From Thunnus maccoyii (lineage: Eukaryota > Chordata > Actinopteri > Scombriformes > Scombridae), in contig NC_056538.1 of assembly GCF_910596095.1 (NCBI RefSeq), forward strand, positions 34,460,922 through 34,524,921: 64,000 nt of DNA. The letters are read 5' to 3'. The translations under genes and the position numbers were made by a program. Positions 22,196 through 33,670 of this stretch are shown here, piece by piece; within the stretch, counting starts at the first letter, position 1; each line of letters starts with the position of its first letter. The notes under the pieces are model-generated. The model made no database searches. It was given only the letters and a program-made list of their open reading frames with translations, and was not told where the DNA came from.

Positions 22196-22570
22196 TATTG
22201 TATTTTCTTTCAGATATTTTATGTAGTGTATTAACTTTATTCTCTTATTGTCATTTATGTTATTTGTATTTCGCTAAATAATGTTTCATTTAACATCCTG
22301 TCCTTGTCCTGTTTTCACTGCCTTGAGCAGCCTAGCATACCTTAGAATAAATACTCAGGACTAGTTTATGATGAGCAAAGTACATCTACGACTTCTCTAC
22401 AAAATGGAGGACTGACTGTGACTTAGTGAATTGGAACTGATCAGCACATTTTAATCAGTCAGGCGCTTTGCATGAGTATCTGCATCCTGCAAACAGTAAA
22501 CACCAGAGTGTTTTGCTCCGATGCTGTCTCTCTCTGTTCTGCCCACTTAGTATACAGTAAAAAGTATAAA

Positions 22571-22715
22571 GTAACATTAGCTTGAAAACAATAAAGTAAC
22601 GTTAGCTTGAAAACAATAAAGTAACGTTGGCATGAAAACAATAAAGTAACGTTAGCTTGAAAACAATAAAGTAACGTTGGCATGAAAACAATAAAGTAAC
22701 GTTAGCAGTAATGTT
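22571..22715. repeat. 25-bp tandem repeat, nearly six units
   Basis: Units of GTAACGTTAGCTTGAAAACA plus ATAAA recur at 22571, 22596, 22621, 22646, 22671 and 22696 (partial). GTTAGCTT and GTTGGCAT versions alternate, which points to expansion by a two-unit step. Confidence 0.9.
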
Positions 22716-24734
22716 AAAACATCAACTATTAAATCATGGAAAAACATTTTCACTTGTGAAGGTTTCATTTGGAAGAAGTGTCACAAAGCCACCAGGTTTT
22801 CTGCCTTTGCCTTTTAATATTTCCTGAATGTAAAAAAAAAAAACAAACTGCCAAATTATTGCACCACTTAGTATACAGTGTCACTTTTCATGAACCTGTT
22901 TCATAAAAACTTATTCCTAAACACTGTAGGACATCTTGGATGATTCATGGGTAAAACAGCCTTTCTTTGAGGGACATTGCCTCACTCCTGGACCCTGAAC
23001 TGACCTCTTGGGGTGTCTGTTAGCAGGACAGTACCCGAACTAAAAGCATAAATGACCTCTGGGGTCATTTGAAGCAGGAGAAAGGATCAATAACTCAGTA
23101 AACATGGACAGAAAACTCCCCTCTCTTGGGCCTCTTATCTCACCAGACCAGAGATATAAACTCTAACTCACATTCTCTCCCTGGGCCAAACCTGAATTTC
23201 ATGTAAATTAAATATTGACTCATTATGTCATGTAATGTTATTTGTCATGAAAATACAGGAATTTTATAACTTTGATCATTGTGTGATTATCTATTGAGGA
23301 GATATTAAACTTTGATTTTATTACTTTTTCACCACGTGTGACCATTCTGCCCTCCAGGGGGAAATACTTTGAATTTCTTTGTGTTAAGAATTAATGAATG
23401 TTTATATGGTAACTATGCAATTGTACCTTAAAATCACCTAAGTGTTTAACTTTTGATGTATTAACCTCATAGACAATCATATTTTAATAGTCAAATTAGA
23501 TGAGTAGTTTTATTGAAAAAGTGGATTTTCTGAAGTAAAAGAAATGTAAAGATATGATGTTTAAAGAGTTTCAGATTGAAGTTCTCTTGAATTATTAAAC
23601 AGTCATATTGAATGTTGTTATTTTATGAGGTAAGACGTTGGATGTCCAGACATCAAGAAGTTTTAATATGAAGGTTAATGTTTGATATGTTGATAGAAGA
23701 ATGGACTTATTACAAAATGAATGTTTAATGTTGAACTGTTTTTCTGAATAGTTTTACAATATTTGGTACATGAAATATTCAGAGATAGTGACTGAAGCGT
23801 GAATTTGTGTTTAAAACTAAAAATGAATTCCCCAGTGTAAGAAAGTTATTCACCATCTGAAGTCAAAGTAAAACACACCTTAAAAGTCTGTCTTAAGACA
23901 TCTCTTTTCTTTGTTTTCATGCATATTTTAATTTTACCGAAACAAGTTCACTTTGTTTTATTTGTAACACTGAGTCTCACATTTCCACGTACAGTATTTT
24001 ATTTTGAAGTAAATGCCGCTGAAGTTTTGAGTGTAGTCAGATTCAACTTTATTCGACATTAAACTAAGATTACAAAGCGTGAATTCTTCATTCAAACTGA
24101 AGCGTCATTTGGAAGCAGATAGCCTCTGCGAGCAGTACTGCAAACTGGAAGTTAAACCGGCCTAAAGACTCTTTTAGAGCAGCCTGGAACGGCCGGACTC
24201 CTCAGTCCACAGCCTGATCCGGGCTCTTTAACTGCCAAACACCGCTGGACCGAGGCGACACCTCCACTGCCATCAACAGCAAGGCGTAAGATGGCTTTGT
24301 GATCAACGGTTGATGTCTGATAACATTAACATTAAAAAGATCATTTCTTTAGAGAAGTTGAATAAGCTGTCACTCAGCATCCCCCGTTGCAATTCGTTAG
24401 CCTCGAGTCATACATTTTGAATCACTATTCCTGAACAATTTCTTTATTTTATTTTATTTTATTATCATGTATGGGCCTTATAATTATTATTTTTTTAATT
24501 TATTATTTTATGTTTTATCATCAAGACATGTAGCTATTAATAAATGTCTTCATTTATCCTAAAAAGTGGTTGGTTTCCTTTGAGCTGCAGGAAACGAGAT
24601 CACTGTGGGAACAAGAACTTATGGTTTTGAGACTAATTAATTGATTAATTGAGAATTAAATTCAAACTTTAATGTTTCCTTTGACATTAAAGGTCACTTC
24701 TAGGAGAAAGGTTACATTTTATTTACTTTCAAGT
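22716..24734. other. AT-rich intergenic sequence, nothing recognised
   Basis: No frame here shows family resemblance. There is a poly(A)-like run at about 22833 and an ATTTT run near 24447. A GC-richer patch at 24150-24300 is not recognisable as coding. Confidence 0.4.
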
Positions 24735-26223
24735 GGTTCAATTCATAACAAAACATCTAAAACGACACTCATGAAAACTTCTACACAGACTGAGTTTATT
24801 CTCAGATGAAGTTGATGTAAACCCCTCAGAGGCTGCTGGTGTTGGGGAAAGTTAGATCAGTGTACCGAGTCCCTCAGGTCAAAGGTCATTTCATCATGTC
24901 AACATGTTTGTCCCTGAGGCAGCTTCACATTAGCTACAGTTTCCACTAATTCCCTTTGAAGCAAATTACAGTCAGAGCTGTGAACCAGTGAGACCAATCA
25001 GCCTGAGCAGACCTCAGCACTGGTTTCACTGGTCCACAGAGGGCTGAGGACCATAATGACCTCCCCTCAGACTCCTCAGGATGGACAGAGACTGAAGTTT
25101 GTCAACAGTTTGAGTGAATGATGAAATTAACAGCAACACTATAATGTTAGTTTTAACATTAACAACCACATGTACTGCTGAGTAGTTTCATCTATAATGA
25201 ACAACATATTTTATCAGTTAATATATTTAGTATCTCAAATCTTAATCTGCAAATCTAGTGAAGTAAACATATAAAATATCATACAATCTTATTATTCAAG
25301 TAAACTACCAGTACCTGACTGCAGTAAATTAATTTGGTTACTTTTCACTGGTAGGTTCAGTGATCAGTTCAGAAACCTCTTCAATACCAGTATTAGAAAG
25401 TAACTAAGTACATTTACTCGAGTATTGTGTTCATTCACATTTATGATATACTTGTGCTCTACTTTAATATTTCCATTTTAGCTGTACTGACCGATGTTTT
25501 CATCTGTTCCATTTCCTGCTTTGTCTCTTAGCTTCCTGTTACTTCTTATTTTTTTCAAAGATATGTTTTTGGGCATTTTTGCCTTTTGTCAACAGCTGAT
25601 AGTGGAGAAGTAGTAGACAGGAAACAGGGGGCAAAGGGGAGGGGGGGTGACATGCAACAAGGGTCCCCAGGCGGAGTTGAACCAATCTCTGTAACCTTTT
25701 GGCGACCACAGCGCTCCAGCTTCCTGTTACTTCTGCTGCTATACTGAACACAAGTCAAGAGTCTGGGTCCTGATTGGTTCACACAGCCTGTTGTACATTT
25801 CTCACATGTTTGAGGAGGTCATGTGACCTGACAGAAGTGCATCCAGCACAGATATCAGATTAAAAAGACTTTCTTTGGAACAAAGTGATGTTCAGTGCTA
25901 CTAGCTTACAGCTACAAACAGGTGAGAAATTAAATGAAAAACTGGTCCTGGTCTGAATGCTGGACCCCTACAGTGAGGGGGTCTGGGGGCTCTGTTATGC
26001 TGTGGGGGGCATTTTGCTGGCATGGTTTGGGTCCACTTGTCCCCTTAGAGGGAAGGGTCACTGCTAATCAATACAAAGTAGTTGTGAGTGATCAGCTTTA
26101 TCCTATGATGAAACGTTTCTATCCTGATGGGAGTGGTCTCTTCCAGGATGACAATGAATGGTTTGATGAGCATTAAATGATGTGAATCATATGTTATGGC
26201 CTTCACAGTCACCAGATCTCAAC

Positions 26224-26275
<52 letters not shown>

Positions 26276-26335
26276 TCCCTCATGTGGTGTTGTGAAGAAA
26301 GAAGAATGATGATGTTCATCCCTCCAGAAGAGTTC
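24735..26335 (+). repeat. Block A0: first copy of the cluster's A block with Tc1-like fragment
   Basis: It starts near AATTCATAACAAAACATCTA and matches blocks A1 (32606), A2 (42713) and A3 (49160) over several hundred bases. From about 25940 it holds a + strand Tc1-like transposase fragment (SVMLWGAFCWHG, GSGLFQDDN). The stretch corresponding to APIHRTRGVT after DDN is missing here but present in A2. Past 26228 a (TA)n run of about 42 bases replaces the transposase continuation seen in A2. A0 lies upstream of all cluster ORs, so its own OR is lost or was never there. Confidence 0.75.
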
Positions 26336-26514
26336 AGAGACTGTAGAATCAATGGGTTAGGGTTAGGGTAACAGTAACATGAACAGGGTCTCTAGTCTCT
26401 AGAATATCAGAAAATAATTTTGGGGGGTAAATTGAGCCATTGACTCATCTTGCCCCACATCACTGGCACGTTTTACCCCACTACCTCCATTTTGACAAAA
26501 CTGTTTCCCCTTAA

Positions 26515-28970
26515 ATGGTGCCACATTTGTAAGGAACATGCATTTGTGGGATGAGCAGCAGAGCTGAGTATGTGGGTTGCGCCCATGAAAAATTTGCCAA
26601 ATCTTCTCTGCCAATGCCAAACAGCTTATTCTGCCATTGACTCTTGTTTGGTGTTTGGTGGATTGGATGATGGAAGTTTGAATAAACAAGACATATTGGC
26701 AATTCAACAATTGATTCATTTAACAAACAGGAGCCTCAGTAGTGTGTGGAAGAACCATACACAGCCACAACAGCCTGGCACCTCCTCCTCATGCTGGTCA
26801 CCAGCCTGGTCACACACTGCTGTGGGATGGCGTCCCATTCTTCAGCCAGCATTTGTCACAAGTCAGCCAACGTGGTTGTGTTGGTCACTCTGGCACGAAC
26901 AGCACGCCCAAGCTGATCCCACAAGTGTTCAATGGCTTAAATTCCCCAACAATAATCAGCTCTGACAATTTCAGGCCCTTCTGTACATTATTCCAGGAAG
27001 AAGTGGCAGCATATTTAAAGGCTTTTTGACATGATCCTTTTCTAACTGTGGGGACCAACATCTGTAGAATATTGTGAGAGTGCAGCTATACTGATCTTTG
27101 GTTTTTACACATGTATGTACACTGATAGGGAAGAACCAGCCCAAGGAGAGATTTATACATAAAAGCCAACCAATTTGAAAGCCTGTGATACAGAGATGGA
27201 CACTTAGCAGCAGCATACAAAGTACAGTGGTGTACAAGATAGGCAGTAATAAAACATAAAGCAGTATACAGTATCCAACTTCTTTAGGCACTGCTCAGGT
27301 TCATTCATATAGAGCAGATTGCCATAATCCAGTAAAGGTAAAAAAGTTGCCGAAATCAAGTGTTTCCTTGTCTGGAGGAAGAAACAGAAAACTTACTTTA
27401 AGTTTTAGCTTGGAAACAAGGTGTTAAATGTGTGATTTGAATGACAAGTTCTGATCAATAATATTACCTAAATACTTATAAGTTGTGACCATTTCAATTT
27501 CGACTGCTTGGGCAGTTGAGATCTTTGGAAGATTAGATGGCAACTATTTGCCATTTAAAAATAGCATGAATTTGTATTTGTCTGCATTTAACACCAACTT
27601 AAGTTGTGTTAAATGGGACTGAACAACATCAAAGGCAGACTGCAGGAATTTAAGGGTTTGTCCCACTGAAGGAGATGAGCAATAAATAAATGTACCATCT
27701 GCATAAAAATGGAATGCAGCATTTGATAAATTACCACAACAATTATTTAGCCTCAGTAGTGTGTGGAAGAACCATACACAGCCACAACAGCCTGGCACCT
27801 CCTCCTCATGCTGGTCACCAGCCTGGTCACACACTGCTGTGGGATGGCGTCCCATTCTTCAGCCAGCATTTGTCACAAGTCAGCCAACGTGGTTGTGTTG
27901 GTCACTCTGGCACGAACAGCACGCCCAAGCTGATCCCACAAGTGTTCAATGGGGTTGAGGTCAGGACTGCTGGCAGGCCATTCCATCCTCTCCACTCCCA
28001 AATTCTGGAGGTAGTCTCTGATAAACCCCGCTCTGTGGGGGCGAGCGTTGCCATCTTGGAGGATAGTCCCAGACTGTGGAGATATGGGATTGCCACTGGT
28101 TGCAGAATCTCATGTCAATATCTCTCTGCATTGAGATTGCCTCTAATGATCACAAGCCTCGTTTTTCCAGTGAAGGAGATGCTGCCCCACACCATCACAC
28201 TGCCTCCACCAAAAGATGTTACTCTATCAGTGCAGCAATCAGCATAGCGTTCTCCGCGTCTTCTCCACACTTTGACCCTACAATCCAACTGCCGTGGGCA
28301 GAATGTGGACTCATTGCTGAACATAATGTTCCTCCACATGTTCAGGTTCCAGTGCAAATGGGCCTGATGGTGAAGGGCAGTCATGGCAGGCCTCCTGGCA
28401 GCCCTATGAGACCGGAGATTGGCTGCGTGCAGTCTGTTCCGGATTGTCTGGGCAGAGAGCCGTCAGTCATATCGTCTTGCAAACCTTGACTGCAAATCTG
28501 TAGAAGACAGCCTACGGTACCTCAGTGCTGACAGGGTGAGGAAACGGTCCTCTTGGGACGCCCACTTTGCAGCCTGTCTCTGACATCCCCCGTTATATGG
28601 AACTTGGCCTTCACTTTGGAGATGGTACTAGGGCTCACTCCACATAATGCCGCAACTTGGTTTTGCGGAACACCAGCTTGAAGTTGCCCTATCGCATGGG
28701 CCCGATCCAGATCAGTCAGATGTGGCATGCTGATTCTTGGAGCAGACACCTACTGACCACTGTAGCAGGGCCCAAGCTCACAGGTGCTGATTGGCAGCAC
28801 CTGGGGGTACCAGAAGCTCAAAACAGCAACAGCAAAATAAGCTGTTTGGCATTGGCAGAGAAGATTTGGCAAATTTGTCATGGGCGCAACCCACATACTC
28901 AGCTCTGCTGCTTATCCCACAAATGCATATTCCTTACAAATGTGGCACCATTTAAAAGGGAAATAAACAG
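26515..28970 (-). mobile_element. Tc1-like transposon with long inverted ends, interrupted by a LINE insert
   Basis: Ends of about 130 bp at 26515-26645 and 28825-28970 are inverted copies (AAGCTGTTTGGCATTGGCAG, ATGGGCGCAACCCACATACT). The transposase reads on the - strand. Its N-terminal helix-turn-helix part is at 28749-28522 (LTDLDRAHAIGQLQAG, VSPSTISKVKAKFH). The catalytic part at 28384-28115 contains SNES where an Asp is expected (SDES) and GGGSVMVWGSISF. The C-terminal part is in 28096-27749 (LGVER-type WPA...NP...WDQLG remnants). It is dead: a frame change lies near the end of the HTH piece, a stop and a short deletion before WNLNMWRNIMF, and a stop and frame change after NLNAERY. Its last 204 coding bases are present twice because of the insert at 26936-27749. 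Confidence 0.85.
26936..27749 (-). mobile_element. LINE-derived 814-bp insert with 204-bp flanking direct repeats
   Basis: The segment is collinear with 31007-31820 over 814 bases, with no difference that I noticed. On the - strand it encodes the end of a reverse-transcriptase palm ([29 protein letters not shown]) and the region after it (KPLNMLPLLPGIMYRRA). It is flanked by identical 204-base copies of host Tc1 sequence at 26732-26935 and 27749-27952. That is the signature of a target duplication, but a very long one. YADD has become YADG here, as in its relatives at 31.6 and 41.6 kb. Confidence 0.75.
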
Positions 28971-29111
28971 GCTTTCTAAAGTTAGAAGATCTATTGCCAA
29001 GAAGCATCGTCACAACAAAGAAATAATCTACCAAACACAAATTTCCTTACTTTTTGTGCTAAGTTTATATATTCATATGTAAATAAATATAGTACAACCT
29101 TGGTTTCCTAG

Positions 29112-29112
<1 letters not shown>

Positions 29113-29149
<37 letters not shown>
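29113..29149. repeat. (CA)n microsatellite at the left edge of the OR2 duplication
   Basis: About 18 CA units. The related OR3 copy has a shorter CA run at about 37697-37711, close to where similarity of the two duplicated segments begins. Confidence 0.8.
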
Positions 29150-29151
<2 letters not shown>

Positions 29152-29271
29152 ATAATGGCACAAAAACATTTTACTTATTTTATTAATTCAAAACCCTTAT
29201 CTATATTCTAGTATAACATTTTCATGACATCATTTTGAACTCAGTATCAACCAGTGGTTCCTGTGATAATG

Positions 29272-29360
29272 AGGTCAGTCTGCTGCTGTGGGCGTCTTCT
29301 GTTTGAGAGGTTATAAAGAGGCAGAAGCAGAGTTTCAGCTCAGTTAAGATGCACAGTCTG
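29272..29360 (+). promoter_or_regulatory. Conserved OR2 proximal promoter
   Basis: GTCAGTCTGCTGCTGTGGGC is followed by a TATA-like TTATAAAG (29311-29318) and AGAAGCAGAGTTTCAGCTCA. The same order occurs upstream of OR3 (38383-38470) and, diverged, OR6 (59912-59985). The position is about 250-330 bases before the start codon. Conservation in OR6, which is otherwise diverged, argues for function. Confidence 0.5.
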
Positions 29361-29609
29361 ACTTACACAATGTCATGAACTGAGTTGTTTAGTTTCTCAT
29401 GTGAGCATTATATTGACTTTAACATAAGAGAATGGTGAATCTAATTCATTTGTCATAATTGCTCCTTAAAATACATTTCTACAAAGGAAGAAAATTGAAT
29501 ATTGCTTATATGTTTATTTTTCAGCTATGTGTTGCTTAGTTTAGATTAGTGAAATATTTTATGAAATGTAACATGATTGGTGCATTTAGTTAACCTCACA
29601 AAAAGTGTT

Positions 29610-30566
29610 ATGATTGTTCTGCAAGCCAAGCGGAGGATCATGATAAACTCGACTCAGTTTTCATACTTCACATTAAATGCCAACATTGACAGCAGTCACT
29701 TAAAATATTTATTTTTTGTGATTCTCATGTCTATGTATATTTTAATTATTTGTGCCAATGTTTTGCTCATTGTGGTTATCTGTATGAACAGAAGCTTACA
29801 TGAACCTATGTACTTTTTTCTGTGCAGCCTGTTTGTAAATGAACTGTATGGTAGCACAGGGTTGTTTCCATTCCTTCTGGTTCAGATCCTCTCTGACATT
29901 CACACTGTTTCTACTTTCTTTTGTTTCCTGCAGATTTTCTGTGTGTATTCTTATGCAAATGTGCAGTTTTGTAACTTAGCCATCATGTCTTATGACAGAT
30001 ACCTCGCTATCTGTTTTCCTCTGCAATATAACACACGTATGACGTCTAAAAAGGTTGCCATGCTTATTGCTATAACATGGTTATTCCCATTTATTGAAGT
30101 TGCTGTCATGGTATCTTTGAGTGCTCCTTTACAGCTGTGTGGAAACATTATTAACAAAGTGTACTGTAACAACTACTCTGTGGTCAAACTGGCATGCTAT
30201 GACACCACCGTCAATAACATTTATGGAATTATTTACACAATTTTAATAATTGTTGGTGTTGTAACTTTAATTCTTTACACATACATAAGGATTCTTAAAG
30301 TCTGTTTTTATGGTTCTAAACAGACCAGACAGAAAGCTGTCAGTACCTGCACACCTCACCTTATTTCTCTGCTCAACTTCTCTTGTGGTTGTTTCTTTGA
30401 AATAATGCAGAGCAGATTTGATATGAGCAGTGTACCCAATATGTTGCGCATTGTTTTATCATTATACTTCCTCACTTGCCAACCGCTCTTCAACCCTGTA
30501 CTGTATGGATTGAAAATGTCTAAAATACATAGATTATGTAAAAGTCTTGTCTTCAGTAAAATGTAA
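29610..30566 (+). CDS. Odorant receptor OR2, intronless, 318 aa
   Basis: A fish-type seven-transmembrane odorant receptor. The chosen ATG at 29610 begins MIVLQAKRR. A second in-frame ATG at 29640 (MINSTQFSY) would give 308 residues. The upstream one is preferred because it also exists in OR6, where the second Met is Arg. Landmarks are an N-glycosylation site NST at residue 13, LHEPMYFFL (63-71), MSYDRYLAIC (126-135), a cysteine-rich EL2 (C177, C186, C196), KAVSTCTPHL (242-251) and NPVLYG (295-300). AATAAA at 30814-30819 is a likely poly(A) signal. It is about 94% identical in protein to OR3, with most changes from TM1 to early TM3, and no break is seen. The ligand is unknown. Confidence 0.95.
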   Translation: MIVLQAKRRIMINSTQFSYFTLNANIDSSHLKYLFFVILMSMYILIICANVLLIVVICMNRSLHEPMYFFLCSLFVNELYGSTGLFPFLLVQILSDIHTVSTFFCFLQIFCVYSYANVQFCNLAIMSYDRYLAICFPLQYNTRMTSKKVAMLIAITWLFPFIEVAVMVSLSAPLQLCGNIINKVYCNNYSVVKLACYDTTVNNIYGIIYTILIIVGVVTLILYTYIRILKVCFYGSKQTRQKAVSTCTPHLISLLNFSCGCFFEIMQSRFDMSSVPNMLRIVLSLYFLTCQPLFNPVLYGLKMSKIHRLCKSLVFSKM

Positions 30567-31006
30567 GCTACTAATGTTAAAAGTTATCTGATAAACTTTT
30601 ATACTCTCAATAATATAAAAATTTTGAAAGATGGATTCTTTGACAAAAATAATGCTGTTTATTATATGTAAACAAGAACATAACATGTTTTAAAAATACA
30701 TTTCTAAATCACAGTTGGTTTGATTCTTTCAGTCACAAAGTAGATCTCTTAAATTTCATCTCTTAGTGAATGCCTCCCTGTTTAAAAGAGAAGTCTCTAA
30801 TCTTACTCTAGAAAATAAAAGACTTCCCTAAGTATTGCTGCCTTTTTTCTTCTTTTATCAGTTGTAGAAAGACTGTTGTTGGATCATCAGTAGTGGTAGT
30901 GCTAGTAGTAACCCGCAAATTGAAATTTTCTAAAACGATTTCAGTGTAAACTTAGGAGTGACTCACATTGACCAAGAGTAGTATTTTCTCAATTATTTAA
31001 AATGGA
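30567..31006. other. 3' flank of OR2, shared with OR3
   Basis: Closely matches 39682-40025 and 40934-41012 downstream of OR3. It contains the poly(A) signal and no other feature. Confidence 0.6.
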
Positions 31007-32600
31007 CTTAAATTCCCCAACAATAATCAGCTCTGACAATTTCAGGCCCTTCTGTACATTATTCCAGGAAGAAGTGGCAGCATATTTAAAGGCTTTTTGA
31101 CATGATCCTTTTCTAACTGTGGGGACCAACATCTGTAGAATATTGTGAGAGTGCAGCTATACTGATCTTTGGTTTTTACACATGTATGTACACTGATAGG
31201 GAAGAACCAGCCCAAGGAGAGATTTATACATAAAAGCCAACCAATTTGAAAGCCTGTGATACAGAGATGGACACTTAGCAGCAGCATACAAAGTACAGTG
31301 GTGTACAAGATAGGCAGTAATAAAACATAAAGCAGTATACAGTATCCAACTTCTTTAGGCACTGCTCAGGTTCATTCATATAGAGCAGATTGCCATAATC
31401 CAGTAAAGGTAAAAAAGTTGCCGAAATCAAGTGTTTCCTTGTCTGGAGGAAGAAACAGAAAACTTACTTTAAGTTTTAGCTTGGAAACAAGGTGTTAAAT
31501 GTGTGATTTGAATGACAAGTTCTGATCAATAATATTACCTAAATACTTATAAGTTGTGACCATTTCAATTTCGACTGCTTGGGCAGTTGAGATCTTTGGA
31601 AGATTAGATGGCAACTATTTGCCATTTAAAAATAGCATGAATTTGTATTTGTCTGCATTTAACACCAACTTAAGTTGTGTTAAATGGGACTGAACAACAT
31701 CAAAGGCAGACTGCAGGAATTTAAGGGTTTGTCCCACTGAAGGAGATGAGCAATAAATAAATGTACCATCTGCATAAAAATGGAATGCAGCATTTGATAA
31801 ATTACCACAACAATTATTTATATATATGGAGAACAGCAGTGGTCCCAGTATGGACCCCTGAGGCACACCCTTTGATACAGGGAGGAAGGAAGAGGAAGAA
31901 CCAGCAAACTGGACACATTGTGTTCTTGCTGACAAGTAATATGAAAATCAACTTACAGCATGCCCAGATAAGCCAATACTATAGAGTCTATCTGCTGAGG
32001 TGACATGGACAACTGTGTCAATATTTGGAGAATTCGTTGATTAAGATATATCAGGCTTTGGTTCAGAGTCTTTAAGGAGGTTTCAGGAGTTCTTGAAAAG
32101 GTTGTAGAGGCCTTTGAGGAGGTCCTAAAAGTCATTTGACAGAACATGAGAAGGTTCTCAGGTTGATGCAAAGAAGACTCTAAGAATTATTTATGGGGTT
32201 TTTAAAAAGGTTCCAGTTGTAATGGAGGTGATGCTTGTGGTGTGGAGAATACATGGGTCTTGACAACCAAAGGTTCTACATGGGTCCATGATGTGCTGCT
32301 TGCAGTCTTTGAAGGGGTTCTAGGGGTCCTTCCTGATATGGTTGTACTTGCAAAGGTTCCAGGTGGAACTAAAGAGGCTTAAGAAGTTAAAAAAGAGACT
32401 CAAGAGATGCTGGAGGAAGTCAAAGTGGTCTTTAAGGAATACCAAGTGGTTGGTACCTAATGGAATTCATGTTTAATATGGAACTGCAGTGTAGGTTTGA
32501 TCATCTCTTTTGGTAATAAAATGTCGTAGAGTTAGGAACAGTAAACCTGCCTGTTTCCAGGTCCCTCTGACTTTGATTTGATTTTACTTACAGTCAAGTC
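31007..32600 (-). mobile_element. Block B1: LINE fragment plus downstream cassette sequence
   Basis: The - strand frame at 31935-31615 shows a LINE reverse-transcriptase palm ([48 protein letters not shown]), continuing in other frames to 31042. This is an L2/CR1-group non-LTR element with its start missing and with frame breaks. From about 31940 to 32600 the sequence is not recognised as coding. It shows repeated AAGGAGGTTTCAGGAG-like and AAAGGTTC phrases and is shared with B2 and B3, so it belongs to the duplicated cassette. Confidence 0.7.
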
Positions 32601-32605
32601 CTTCA

Positions 32606-33141
32606 ATTCATAACAAAACATCTAAAACGACACTCATGAAAACTTCTACACAAACTGAGTTTATTCTCAGATGAAGTTGATGTAAACCCCTCAGAGGCTG
32701 CAGGTGTTGGGGAAAGTTAGATCACTGTACCAAGTTCCTCAGGTCAAAGGTCATTTCATCATGTCAACATGTTTGTCCGTGAGGCAGCTTCACATTAGCC
32801 ACAGTTTCCACTAATTCCCTTTGAAGCAAATTACAGTCAGAGCTGTGAACCAGTGAGACCAATCAGCCTGGGCAGACCTCAGCACTGGTTTCACTGGTCC
32901 ACAGAGGGCTGAGGACCATAATGACCTCCCCTCAGACTCCTCAGGATGGACAGATACTGCAGTTTGTCAGATGCGCAGTGCTACTAGCTTACAACTACAA
33001 ATGAAAGGAAAAAATGGTCCTGGTCTGAATGCTGGACCCCTACAGTGAGGGGGTCTGGGGGCTCTGTTATGCTGTGGGGGGCATTTTGCTGGCATGGTTT
33101 GGGTCCACTTGTCCCCTTAGAGGGAAGTGTCACTGCTGATC
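32606..33141 (+). repeat. Block A1: conserved cassette sequence with truncated Tc1 fragment
   Basis: Matches A0, A2 and A3, from ATTCATAACAAAACATCTAA to the Tc1-like piece (SVMLWGAFCWHG). The Tc1 piece stops at about 33141, where a LINE fragment begins. Confidence 0.75.
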
Positions 33142-33142
33142 A

Positions 33143-33670
33143 AGCAAAAACAAAGGAAAGAAGACCAAAACACAATATAGGCAAAGAGAAAAGTGAAAAT
33201 GAAAACAGAGTGAAGAAAATAACAATAATAGTGATATTAATACTAATAATAAAGGCACATGGTCACACAAGGCACACAGAGACAACACAGACAAAAATAC
33301 AGAAATACGAGTTGGTTAAGTTTGGCACAGCTGAAGGCTAACAAGTAACGTCTCTTGGAAATCTCTACTGAGGGGGAGAATCATATGGTGGAGGGAGAGA
33401 ACTCCTTAGTCTTGAGGTGGCCATAGTGAAAGCTCTTTGCCCATAACACTTCTCTGGAGAGACAGAAGTCTTTGGTCAGAAGATCTCAGGCCTCTGGCAG
33501 TGTGATATAGGGACATGAGTTCTGTTATATAAGGAGGGGCGAGACCATATAACCGTTTGTAAGCACAAAGCACGATTTCAAAGTCAATTCTATACTTAAC
33601 CAGTGCAGGGACGCGAAGATGGGGGTGATGTGGTCCCTTTTTTTGACCAAAGAGTTACTGCACGGCTTTT
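33143..33670 (-). mobile_element. LINE 3' fragment (same family as 44283-45290)
   Basis: AAAGAAGACCAAAACACAAT and GCGAAGATGGGGGTGATGTG are shared with 44361-44773, but with an internal difference near 33340-33450. It lies in - orientation relative to the LINE frame and no reading frame survives. Confidence 0.6.

Noticed and set aside
26355-26371. GGGTTAGGGTTAGGG, telomere-like
   Set aside because: Only two to three units, within repeat DNA. Too short to be an interstitial telomere.
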